Shown in pieces: positions 1 to 5,467 of a DNA stretch of 6,836 nucleotides. Position 1 is the first letter of the stretch. Each line of letters opens with the position of its first letter. Position numbers and translations under genes: made by a program. Location: positions 1 through 6,836 of the forward strand of contig CATVQO010000072.1 in assembly GCA_958346165.1 (NCBI GenBank), read 5' to 3'. The notes beneath the pieces were generated by a model that searched no databases, was not told the DNA's origin, and saw nothing but the letters and a program-made list of their open reading frames with translations. Origin of the DNA: an uncultured Collinsella sp. (GTDB lineage Bacteria > Actinomycetota > Coriobacteriia > Coriobacteriales > Coriobacteriaceae).

Positions 1-2
1 AG

Positions 3-140
3 GTGCGTTTTGGCGGGCACGCGACCGAGTTGTATCTGGAGGACCAGACGCGCGAACGACCAGATGGCTCGCAGGCCCACCTGATGCGTTGGTGGGTGTG
101 GGCATTCGACCGTACGCTTGAGGGCGAGCGCCGTAGGTAA
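3..140 (+). CDS. 3' end of an unidentified gene (partial)
   Basis: Only the last 45 codons and the TAA stop (138-140) are in the window; the start lies upstream. Of the three plus-strand frames this is the only one open through the first 140 bases. The peptide begins VRFGGHATELYLEDQ and ends DRTLEGERRR. It is charged, with a Trp-rich patch (MRWWVWAF) about 17 residues before the end, and has no membrane segment or signal. I do not recognise the family from this tail. The codons favour G or C at the third position, like the neighbouring genes, which supports real coding. The next gene starts 84 bases downstream behind its own candidate promoter, so a shared operon is not required. Confidence 0.6.
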   Translation: MRFGGHATELYLEDQTRERPDGSQAHLMRWWVWAFDRTLEGERRR

Positions 141-155
141 GGACGCACGGCGTTC

Positions 156-164
156 GGGTACAAT
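156..164 (+). promoter_or_regulatory. Candidate promoter -10 region of the BI-1 gene
   Basis: GGG followed by TACAAT (159-164; five of six bases match TATAAT) lies about 60 bases before the ATG at 225. No good TTGACA-like -35 sits 16-18 bases upstream. The same GGGTAnnAT arrangement precedes two other plus-strand genes here, at 1003-1011 and 5468-5476, which raises confidence slightly. The predicted start of transcription is near 171. Confidence 0.45.
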
Positions 165-186
165 GACAGGAATCTTGTCAGCTACT

Positions 187-210
187 GCGCCGTTATTTGT
201 GGCGCTTTTT
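187..210 (+). other. Small hairpin plus U5 in the 5' leader of the BI-1 gene
   Basis: GCGCC (187-191) and GGCGC (201-205) form a perfect 5-bp GC stem with a 9-nt loop, followed directly by TTTTT (206-210). This is the outline of a short intrinsic terminator. It lies between the candidate -10 region (159-164) and the ribosome-binding site (212-217). It could terminate transcripts from the upstream gene, act as a weak attenuator in the leader, or be chance. The stem is short, so strength is doubtful. Confidence 0.35.
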
Positions 211-224
211 GAAAGGACGAACCT

Positions 225-920
225 ATGAACGATATCCAGGGCTATCAGAACGGCCCCGTCGAGAGCGGCGCAAGCCGCGCCAAGGAGATGTCGCCGCGCG
301 CGTACAATCTCACCATGTCTGCCCTGATCTTCTTGGGCTTTTGCGCCATGGGCGCCGGCGCCTACTTTACGAGCACCATGTCGTTTGCGCGCATGATGAT
401 GAGCGGCGCCGCCTTGCCGCTGGTCTTTGGCTCGTTTATTTTGACCATCGTCGGCATGGTTATGATGTCGGCTGCTGCCAGCAAACAGTCCGTGGGCCTG
501 TCCCTTGTGGGCTACGTAATCTTTGCGAGTACCTTTGGCCTGACCGCGTCGTTTGGCCTTGCCAACTACGACCTGCCCACCATCAACACTGCCTTTATCG
601 CCATGGCCGCCATCACCTTTGTCTTTGGCGCCTTGGGCGTGACGTTCCCCAAGTTTTTCCAGCGCGTATATGGCATCGGTTTTGGCATTCTGCTCGCCAC
701 TATTCTGGTTGAGATCGTGCTGATGTTCATGGGCGTCTCGCAGACCATCACCGACCTGATCGTGATCGTGGTGTTCGCCGGCTTTATTGGCTACGACACC
801 TATGTTGCCACGACAGTGCCGCCTACACTGCCCAACGCCGTGCTTATGGCCTCTAACCTGTTCGTGGATATTATCAACGTGTTCCTGCGCATTCTGAACA
901 TCCTCGGCCGTCGCGACTAG
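225..920 (+). CDS. Bax inhibitor-1 / YccA family membrane protein
   Basis: This 231-residue protein is a multi-pass inner-membrane protein of the BI-1 (TMBIM) family. Bacterial members such as Bacillus YetJ are pH-sensitive calcium-leak channels; others (YccA) interact with FtsH. About 27 polar N-terminal residues precede roughly seven hydrophobic segments near 28-48, 62-83, 88-110, 118-139, 147-169, 173-192 and 205-225. Family signatures are GFIGYDTY near 187-193 and NLFVDIINVFLRILNILGR near 211-229. Asp191 and Asp215 match in position and spacing the two-aspartate pair that gates YetJ. Length is normal for the family. The start is supported by AAAGGA at 212-217, seven bases before ATG. A strong terminator follows, so the gene is probably transcribed alone. 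The family assignment is firm; the transported ion or partner in this organism is unknown. Confidence 0.9.
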   Translation: MNDIQGYQNGPVESGASRAKEMSPRAYNLTMSALIFLGFCAMGAGAYFTSTMSFARMMMSGAALPLVFGSFILTIVGMVMMSAAASKQSVGLSLVGYVIFASTFGLTASFGLANYDLPTINTAFIAMAAITFVFGALGVTFPKFFQRVYGIGFGILLATILVEIVLMFMGVSQTITDLIVIVVFAGFIGYDTYVATTVPPTLPNAVLMASNLFVDIINVFLRILNILGRRD

Positions 921-966
921 TGGCGAATTGCGGCGGTGCTTGCCGTGCATGCAAATCGATGCGAAA

Positions 967-992
967 GGCGGTCCTTCGGGGCCGTCTTTTTT
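967..992 (+). terminator. Rho-independent terminator after the BI-1 gene
   Basis: GGCGGTCC and GGGCCGTC pair over 8 bp, including two G-U pairs, around a UUCG tetraloop (975-978). Six Ts follow (987-992). It begins 46 bases after the stop codon at 918-920. This is a textbook intrinsic terminator. Confidence 0.9.
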
Positions 993-1002
993 GTACGCGA
1001 CG

Positions 1003-1011
1003 GGGTATCAT
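1003..1011 (+). promoter_or_regulatory. Candidate promoter -10 region of the PARG-like gene
   Basis: GGG followed by TATCAT (1006-1011; five of six bases match TATAAT) lies just after the preceding terminator and 47 bases before the ATG at 1059. TTGTAC at 991-996 is too close (9-base spacer) to serve as -35, and no better -35 is visible. The placement between a terminator and a start codon supports a new transcription unit. Confidence 0.45.
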
Positions 1012-1058
1012 GGATGGGAAAAGCCGATAGCGGCAGAGACCGAGAAAGGTGACCACTT

Positions 1059-2192
1059 ATGGCAGACGTCGACAACAGGAACCGTAACCGCAGGTCCAAC
1101 CGAGCGGGTCAGCCCAATCCCAAGCGCGAGGCCCGTGCCAAGGCCGCCGAGCGTCACGTGGCAACTGTGTCCGAAGCGTGCGCCAAGGATATCGAGCGTT
1201 CGCTTGCCGGTGTTCGCGAGTTTGACGGTATGCCTGCCGGCTTTGTCTCGGCGATGAAGGCCAAGGTTCAGAGTGCTGTGGCCACCGAAGAACAGGTTGC
1301 CGAGGAGTCTGAGGCCGCCGAGGCCGAGACCGCTGAGGTTGCGTCCGCCGAGACCGAGGTTACGGCCGAGCCTGCACACGCAGAGGAGGCCACGGAGACC
1401 GAGTCCGCGCCTGCCGCCGAGGAGCCCGCTCCGGTCCTGCCCGAGGTCACCGTGCTCGACGCCTCTGCCACGCAGGCCATTCTGGATAACGGTCGTGGCT
1501 ATGCGCAGTTCTGCGACATGGCCGTGCTCGCCTTTGCCTCGTTCACCAATCCGGGCGGTGGCTATATTCAGGGTTATCTGGGCCAGGAGGCCACGCTGTG
1601 CGCCGATTCGTATCTGTACAACGTTCTCGATAAGCAGCGCAAATGGTACGGCGAGAACCGTCGCCGCAACATCAACTGCGAGCTTTACCGAAACCGTGCG
1701 CTGGTGGTGCCTGCGGTGCGCTTCGACCGCAACCACGTGCATGCATACGCCGACGTGATCGTGGCCGCCGCGCCCAACGTTAAGCGCGCCCGCCAGGAGT
1801 ATCGCGTGAGCGACGATGCTCTGCTGGATGCCCTGCGCGACCGCATTCGCTTTGTGCTTGCCATCTGCGACGAGCTAGGTCGCGAGAAGCTCGTGCTGGG
1901 CGCTTGGGGCTGCGACAACAACGGCTTTGACGCAGAGGCCGTGGCCGAGCTCTTCCGCAAGGAGCTCGCGTCGGGCGACTTTAAGGTCAAGCAAGTCTTC
2001 TTTGCCGTGCCTTCTACGCGCTGGGATGAGGATTTTGCCAAGTTCGAGCACGTGCTGGCAAACTTCCCCGAGCGCAACGAGGAGTCCTATGCCCAGGTTG
2101 CCGCTCGCGCTGCGGCAGCTCGCGCCGCCGAGCAGACCCAGGCTGCTACCGAGGATGATGAGGACGAGGACGATTGGCGCAAGTACCTGTAA
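1059..2192 (+). CDS. TIGR02452-type protein (microbial PARG, macrodomain-like) with acidic linker
   Basis: This 377-residue protein resembles the TIGR02452/DUF2263 family, which shares the macrodomain-like fold of poly(ADP-ribose) glycohydrolase and is expected to bind or hydrolyse ADP-ribose conjugates in the cytoplasm. Residues 1-20 are Arg/Asn-rich; 21-70 look helical and resemble the family's N-terminal segment. Residues 71-127 are a Glu/Ala-rich low-complexity linker. The core starts near 129: FASFTNPGGG (159-168), seven residues, then QEATLCADSYLYNVL (176-190). The glycohydrolase signature is GGG-x6-8-QEE, so the second Glu, the catalytic one in characterised PARGs, is Ala178 here. A later GAWGCDNNGFD (281-291) corresponds to the family's GAWGCGxF loop, also altered. 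The tail (365-372) is acidic. The start is supported by AAAGGTG at 1045-1051. The family call is good; enzymatic activity is uncertain and the protein may be a binder or have a changed reaction. No ADP-ribosyltransferase gene is adjacent. Confidence 0.8.
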   Translation: MADVDNRNRNRRSNRAGQPNPKREARAKAAERHVATVSEACAKDIERSLAGVREFDGMPAGFVSAMKAKVQSAVATEEQVAEESEAAEAETAEVASAETEVTAEPAHAEEATETESAPAAEEPAPVLPEVTVLDASATQAILDNGRGYAQFCDMAVLAFASFTNPGGGYIQGYLGQEATLCADSYLYNVLDKQRKWYGENRRRNINCELYRNRALVVPAVRFDRNHVHAYADVIVAAAPNVKRARQEYRVSDDALLDALRDRIRFVLAICDELGREKLVLGAWGCDNNGFDAEAVAELFRKELASGDFKVKQVFFAVPSTRWDEDFAKFEHVLANFPERNEESYAQVAARAAAARAAEQTQAATEDDEDEDDWRKYL

Positions 2193-2218
2193 TCGGTACG
2201 TGCTGACAGATAGGTCGA

Positions 2219-2251
2219 GCCGGCGGGAGAGGCTGCTTCCGTCGGCTTTTT
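2219..2251 (+). terminator. Rho-independent terminator after the PARG-like gene
   Basis: GCCGGCGGGA (2219-2228) pairs over 10 bp, with two G-U pairs, with TTCCGTCGGC (2237-2246) around an 8-nt loop. TTTTT (2247-2251) follows. It ends only 19 bases before the next ATG, so the next gene depends either on read-through or on a promoter within or very close to this hairpin; I see no convincing one. Confidence 0.85.
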
Positions 2252-2270
2252 ACTGAGCGAGGGGCTTACG

Positions 2271-2930
2271 ATGAAAAACGTTCTATGCTTTGGCGACAGC
2301 AACACCTATGGTTACGATCCGGCGGGCATGCGCGACGGCACCGCGGTGCGCTATGCGCAGGATGTGCGCTGGTGCGGCGTGGCCCAACGTGACTTAGGCG
2401 AGGGCTGGCATGTAATTGAAGAAGGCCTCAACGGCCGCACGACGGTACGCGACGACATGTGCCATCTGGACACCAATCTTAACGGCATCCGCGCACTTCC
2501 GATGCTGCTCGAGGCCCATAAGCCGCTGGACGCCATTGTGATCATGCTGGGCACCAACGACTGTAAGACGGTCTTTAACGTGACAGCTTCCGATATCGCC
2601 CGTGGCGCCATGGCGCTGATTCGCGCCGTCCGCGCGTTTCCGTGGACCGACGCTGCGCCTTGTCCACGCATTCTGCTGATGGCGCCTATCAAGATTAAGC
2701 CGCAGATCGCCGACGTATATATGACCGATTTTGACGAGCATTCCGTAGAAGCCTCGGAACATTTTGGTGAGTACTACGCGCATGTGGCTGAGCAGTTTGG
2801 CTGCGACTTTTTGAATGCAGCCGACTTTGCCGAGCCGGGCGATATCGACTATCTGCATATGATGCCCGAAAGCCATGAGAGCCTGGGTCACGCCGTGGCG
2901 GCCAAGCTCCAAGAGATGCTCGGAGAGTAG
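2271..2930 (+). CDS. SGNH/GDSL hydrolase, arylesterase/acyltransferase type
   Basis: This 219-residue protein is an SGNH-family serine esterase. Block I is FGDSNTYG (7-14) with nucleophile Ser10; block II is EEGLNGRTT (50-58) with oxyanion Gly52; block III is LGTND (93-97) with Asn96; block V is DYLH (193-196), giving Asp193 and His196. From memory it closely follows the Mycobacterium smegmatis arylesterase/acyltransferase (MsAcT) over its length, including FxPDVRW-like (28-34), EEGL-xRTT and IMLGTND segments and similar triad positions. That enzyme cleaves and transfers short acyl groups. There is no signal peptide or membrane segment, so it is probably cytoplasmic. The natural substrate is unknown. 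The start is supported by GAGGGG at 2259-2264, six bases before ATG. The gene converges on thiD with a shared hairpin between. Confidence 0.88.
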   Translation: MKNVLCFGDSNTYGYDPAGMRDGTAVRYAQDVRWCGVAQRDLGEGWHVIEEGLNGRTTVRDDMCHLDTNLNGIRALPMLLEAHKPLDAIVIMLGTNDCKTVFNVTASDIARGAMALIRAVRAFPWTDAAPCPRILLMAPIKIKPQIADVYMTDFDEHSVEASEHFGEYYAHVAEQFGCDFLNAADFAEPGDIDYLHMMPESHESLGHAVAAKLQEMLGE

Positions 2931-2937
2931 CGCGACC

Positions 2938-2980
2938 CCAAACCACCGCAAAGGGGGCGGGCGCCTTTGCGGTGGCTTGG
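2938..2980. terminator. Bidirectional hairpin between the esterase gene and thiD
   Basis: Positions 2943-2954 (CCACCGCAAAGG) and 2964-2975 are perfect 12-bp inverted repeats with a 9-nt G-rich loop. After one mismatch (2942/2976), CCAA (2938-2941) and TTGG (2977-2980) extend the stem by four pairs. It lies in the 60-base gap between two convergent stop codons, 2930 and 2991, so it can serve both strands. Neither side has a long T run; the minus strand has TTT only. Confidence 0.75.
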
Positions 2981-2990
2981 ACTGCGAATC

Positions 2991-3821
2991 TTAATACTGC
3001 CACATGTGGTTGACGGGGCCGGAACCTTTGCCCATGTTCAGGCCGGCGGCCAGAGCGCCTGTCAGGTATGCCTTGCCTGCGTTGACGGCGTCGGCAAGAT
3101 CCATGCCCTGGGCCAGCGCGCAGGCGATGGCGGACGAGAGCGTGCAACCGGTGCCATGCGTGTTGCCGGTCTCGATGCGCTTGTGGCGGAACCACGTGGT
3201 GAGCGGATCGCCCAGGTGGTTGCCCTCGTCATCGAGCGGCGCGGGCTCTGCTAGCACATCGTTGGCCTCGTTGACAAAATGCCCGCCCTTAACGAGAGAC
3301 GCGCAGCCAAAGCGGCGGGTGAGAAGCATGGCGGCATTTTGCTGAGTGCGCTCGGAATCGACCTCATAATCGAGCAACGCCATGGCCTCGGGAATATTGG
3401 GCGTGATAACCGTCGCTAGCGGGAACAGGCGGCGGGTGAGCGCCTCGGCGGCATCTTCGGCAATCAGCCGTGCGCCCGAGGTGGCTACCATGACGGGGTC
3501 GACTACCACGTTTGTCGCGTTCCAGGCGCTCAGGCGGTCGGCGATAACATCGATAATCTCGACAGAAGAAACCATGCCGATCTTGACGGCGCTGGGGCGG
3601 ATATCGTCAAAAACGGCGTCAATTTGCGCGGCTACGATATCTGGTGAGATATCCTGCACGGCGGTGACGCCCAGTGTGTTTTGCGCTGTGATGGCGGTGA
3701 TGGCCGTCTCGGCATACAGGCGGTGCGCCGTGATGGTCTTGATGTCGGCCTGAATGCCGGCGCCACCGCTGGAATCGGATCCCGCGATGGACAGGACGGT
3801 AGGTACCTTACTACGATCCAT
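2991..3821 (-). CDS. thiD: Hydroxymethylpyrimidine/phosphomethylpyrimidine kinase ThiD
   Basis: This 276-residue ribokinase-fold enzyme phosphorylates HMP and HMP-phosphate to HMP-pyrophosphate in the pyrimidine branch of thiamine synthesis, in the cytoplasm. Visible motifs: the N-terminal SIAGSDSSGGAGIQAD (11-26), substrate-binding region with AITAQNTLGV (43-52), VKIGM (79-83), VVDPVM (106-111), ITPNIPEA (139-146), LVKGGH (176-181) and the anion-hole/catalytic NTHGTGCTLSSAIA (220-233) with Cys226. Length is typical of stand-alone ThiD, with no fused ThiE or TenA domain. The ATG at 3821 is preceded on the minus strand by AAGGGGG (3833-3827), five bases away. It lies downstream of thiC in the same direction, across a 182-nt gap that appears to contain a promoter but no riboswitch of its own. 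Confidence 0.95.
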   Translation of the reverse strand: MDRSKVPTVLSIAGSDSSGGAGIQADIKTITAHRLYAETAITAITAQNTLGVTAVQDISPDIVAAQIDAVFDDIRPSAVKIGMVSSVEIIDVIADRLSAWNATNVVVDPVMVATSGARLIAEDAAEALTRRLFPLATVITPNIPEAMALLDYEVDSERTQQNAAMLLTRRFGCASLVKGGHFVNEANDVLAEPAPLDDEGNHLGDPLTTWFRHKRIETGNTHGTGCTLSSAIACALAQGMDLADAVNAGKAYLTGALAAGLNMGKGSGPVNHMWQY

Positions 3822-3867
3822 GTTCGCCCCCTTGTTCGGTCGGAATCAAATGGGTCTTTAAGCCAGC

Positions 3868-3873
3868 ATTATA
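3868..3873 (-). promoter_or_regulatory. Candidate thiD promoter -10 box
   Basis: On the minus strand a perfect TATAAT (plus-strand ATTATA) lies 47 bases before the thiD ATG. Transcription would begin near 3861, giving a leader of about 40 nt. No good -35 sits at 16-18 bases; TCGACA is near consensus but about 21 bases away. The box directly abuts the hairpin at 3879-3908. Confidence 0.5.
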
Positions 3874-3876
3874 AAG

Positions 3877-3909
3877 ATGCCCGGGCCGACTCTATGTCGA
3901 ACCCGGGCG
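3877..3909 (-). terminator. Hairpin with short T-rich tail, probable thiC terminator
   Basis: GCCCGGG (3879-3885) and CCCGGGC (3902-3908) form a 7-bp GC stem. An inner CGAC/GTCG stem (3887-3890 with 3896-3899) closes a 5-nt loop after a small internal loop. Read on the minus strand it is followed by ATCTTTAT, a weak T-rich tract, whereas the plus strand has none. It lies about 95 bases beyond the thiC stop. It may end the thiC transcript, partly or fully, just before the thiD -10 box. A protein-binding palindrome is an alternative. Confidence 0.5.
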
Positions 3910-3926
3910 GGCGATGCAATCTTTAC

Positions 3927-3963
3927 GCAAATGCAAGCAAATGTTCACACGTCAACAATTGAC
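3927..3963. repeat. Paired direct repeat and short palindrome between thiC and thiD
   Basis: GCAAATG occurs at 3927-3933 and again at 3937-3943, exactly 10 bases apart, about one helical turn. Eight bases later GTCAA-CAA-TTGAC (3951-3963) is a perfect 5-bp inverted repeat. The block lies upstream of the candidate thiD promoter as thiD is transcribed. Such an arrangement suits regulator binding, but no known operator is recognised and chance is possible in an AT-richer stretch. Confidence 0.35.
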
Positions 3964-3973
3964 AGGCACCAGC

Positions 3974-3998
3974 TCGCCGCCAGAGGCGGCCGCGGCGA
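3974..3998. repeat. GC-rich inverted repeat just after the thiC stop
   Basis: Two mutually exclusive stems can form: TCGCCGC (3974-3980) with GCGGCGA (3992-3998), or GCCGCC (3976-3981) with GGCGGC (3985-3990) around an AGA loop. No T run follows on either strand, so it is not a classical terminator. It starts six bases past the thiC stop codon and could stabilise the mRNA 3' end. Confidence 0.4.
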
Positions 3999-4003
3999 CA
4001 GGG

Positions 4004-5338
4004 TTAGTCCTCCATGCCGAGGTCGATCGTGGTGCCCTCGAAGATCTTGTTGACGGTGCGGACGGCGCACATCTTGCCACACATGGTGCAAGTGCCCTCG
4101 GTGGCGGCGGGGGACTCCTCGTAGCGCTTCTTGCCCGTAACCGGGTCGAGCGCGCACTCCCACATGGCGTCCCAGTCAAGCTTGCGGCGTGCCTGGCCCA
4201 TCTTGTCGTCCATGTCGCGGGCGTGCGGCACCTTTTTGGCGATGTCGGCGGCGTGTGCGGCGATCTTGGTGGCCATGAGGCCGTCGAGCACATCCTGGGC
4301 GTTAGGCAGGCATAGGTGCTCGGCCGGCGTCACGTAGCACAGGAAGTCGGCGCCGGAACTGGCGGAGATAGCGCCGCCGATGGCAGCGGTGATGTGGTCG
4401 TAGCCCACGCCGATATCGGTCACCAGCGGCCCGAGCACATAGAACGGGGCATTGTGGCACAGGCGCTTCTGCAGTTTCATGTTGGCGGCGATCTCGTCGA
4501 GCGCCATGTGACCCGGGCCCTCGACCATGACCTGGACGCCGGCGGCCCAAGCGCGCTTGCACAGCTTGCCCAGCTCGATCATCTCAGCGGTCTCGGTGGC
4601 GTCGTTGGAGTCGTAGAGGCAGCCCGGGCGGCAGGAGTCGCCGAGCGAAATCGTCACGTCGTACTCGTGGCAAATCTCGAGCAACTCGTCGTAGAACTCA
4701 TAGAATGGGTTCTCGTTACCGGTGACCTCCATCCAGCCAAACAGCAGTGAGCCGCCACGGCTCACGATGTTCATCAGGCGGCCGGTCTCCTTAAAGGTCT
4801 TGGTGACCGACTTGTTTATGCCGCAGTGGATGGTCATAAAGTCCACGCCGTCCTCGGCATGCGCGCGCACGACTTCGAACAGGTCGTCCTTGGTGAGCTT
4901 GACCAGCGGCTTTTCCATGTAGCCGATGGCGTCGTACATGGGGACGGTGCCTACCATGAGCGGTGTCTCGTCGATGAGCTGCTGGCGGAACTGGCGCGTC
5001 TTGCCCGAGTTGGAGAGGTCCATGATGGCGTCGGCGCCAAAGTCCTCGGCGATCTTGACCTTCTTCCATTCCTCGGCGGCATCGGCCTTGTCGCCCGAGA
5101 TGCCCAGGTTGACGTTGACCTTGGTGGAAAGGCCCTCGCCGACGCCAAAGGCGCGCATGCCCTTTTTGATGTGCACGATGTTGGCGGGAATGGCGATGCG
5201 GCCGTCGGCCACGCGCTCGCGGATGTACTCGGGGTCGCGATGCTCGCGCTCGGCGACCTCCTTCATCTGCGGTGTGATCTGCCCGGCGCGGGCGAAGTCG
5301 ATTTGCGTGACGAGCTTGGGCTCGGTCTGTGTGCTCAT
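4004..5338 (-). CDS. thiC: Phosphomethylpyrimidine synthase ThiC (short form)
   Basis: This radical-SAM enzyme converts aminoimidazole ribotide to HMP-phosphate, the first committed step of the thiamine pyrimidine branch. The protein has 444 residues, as in short-form ThiC lacking the N-terminal extension of the roughly 600-residue enteric and Bacillus proteins. Motifs: NVNLGIS (75-81), DLSNSGKTRQFR (107-118), SRGG (193-196), GDSCRPG (233-239), EGPGH (273-277), YDHITAAIGG (313-322), TPAEHLCLP (337-345) and the C-terminal cluster-binding C417-x2-C420-x3-C424. His277 and His341 are likely metal ligands by analogy with the family. The true start is the ATG at 5338: an in-frame ATG at 5362 lies inside the riboswitch core (GGGTAATGCC) and has no proper RBS, while AAGGGAG sits eight bases before 5338. 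ThiD follows in the same direction. Confidence 0.96.
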   Translation of the reverse strand: MSTQTEPKLVTQIDFARAGQITPQMKEVAEREHRDPEYIRERVADGRIAIPANIVHIKKGMRAFGVGEGLSTKVNVNLGISGDKADAAEEWKKVKIAEDFGADAIMDLSNSGKTRQFRQQLIDETPLMVGTVPMYDAIGYMEKPLVKLTKDDLFEVVRAHAEDGVDFMTIHCGINKSVTKTFKETGRLMNIVSRGGSLLFGWMEVTGNENPFYEFYDELLEICHEYDVTISLGDSCRPGCLYDSNDATETAEMIELGKLCKRAWAAGVQVMVEGPGHMALDEIAANMKLQKRLCHNAPFYVLGPLVTDIGVGYDHITAAIGGAISASSGADFLCYVTPAEHLCLPNAQDVLDGLMATKIAAHAADIAKKVPHARDMDDKMGQARRKLDWDAMWECALDPVTGKKRYEESPAATEGTCTMCGKMCAVRTVNKIFEGTTIDLGMED

Positions 5339-5345
5339 TGGCACG

Positions 5346-5437
5346 GCTCCCTTCGTTGGCATTACCCATATCAGGTTTGCGGGTCAGGGCGGGCGCGCCC
5401 AATCTCAGCCTGCCGTCTTGTCCTGCAAGCTCCCCGT
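5346..5437 (-). promoter_or_regulatory. TPP riboswitch (THI element) controlling thiC
   Basis: The minus strand carries the conserved THI-box series in order. GGGG (5435-5432) pairs with ACCC (5384-5381) as P2. GCTTGC (5430-5425) pairs with GCAGGC (5413-5408) as P3, followed by CTGAGA (5408-5403). An optional GC-rich P3a hairpin follows (about 5400-5386). Then comes the pyrophosphate-sensor half ACCTGATATGGGTAATGCCA (5376-5357), CG, and AAGGGA (5353-5348). These match the consensus aptamer closely. A P1 stem is not obvious. No terminator separates aptamer from gene and the ATG lies only ten bases past the AAGGGA segment, so control is most likely at translation initiation. TPP binding should lower thiC expression. 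Confidence 0.95.
5347..5353 (-). promoter_or_regulatory. thiC ribosome-binding site embedded in the riboswitch
   Basis: On the minus strand AAGGGAG lies eight bases before the ATG at 5338. Its first six bases are also the conserved 3'-terminal AAGGGA of the TPP aptamer. This fixes the thiC start and implies that ligand-stabilised folding directly competes with ribosome binding. Confidence 0.85.
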
Positions 5438-5453
5438 TTATGTAATGGGCTCA

Positions 5454-5459
5454 AGTATA
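5454..5459 (-). promoter_or_regulatory. Candidate thiC promoter -10 box
   Basis: TATACT on the minus strand (five of six bases match TATAAT) lies about 20 bases before the first conserved riboswitch base. The RNA would then start near 5447 and contain essentially only the aptamer before thiC. No clear -35 is seen at optimal spacing; TTAGGC at a 19-base spacer is weak. Confidence 0.5.
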
Positions 5460-5467
5460 GCTCGAAT

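Noticed and set aside
197..712. 171-codon plus-strand frame overlapping the BI-1 gene
   Set aside because: It is rich in Arg, His, Cys and Trp and out of frame with a clear BI-1 family protein; it has no RBS.
1008..1742. 244-codon minus-strand open frame opposite the PARG-like gene
   Set aside because: It is a Gly/Leu/Arg-rich shadow made by the Glu/Ala codons of the opposite strand, covers a terminator and promoter region, and has no family motifs.
1059..2930. An ADP-ribosylation toxin-antitoxin or defence module (PARG-like gene plus hydrolase)
   Set aside because: No ADP-ribosyltransferase, NADase or toxin gene is adjacent; a strong terminator separates the two genes and the esterase has an ordinary SGNH profile.
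3959..3964. TTGACA on the plus strand as a -35 box
   Set aside because: There is no -10-like hexamer 16-18 bases downstream and no plus-strand gene follows; it is half of a local palindrome.
3822..4003. A second TPP riboswitch upstream of thiD
   Set aside because: Neither CTGAGA nor the ACCTGAT...TAATGCC core occurs on the minus strand of this gap.
5339..5362. In-frame ATG at 5362 as the thiC start
   Set aside because: It lies in the conserved TPP aptamer core and lacks an RBS at proper spacing; the ATG at 5338 has AAGGGAG eight bases upstream.
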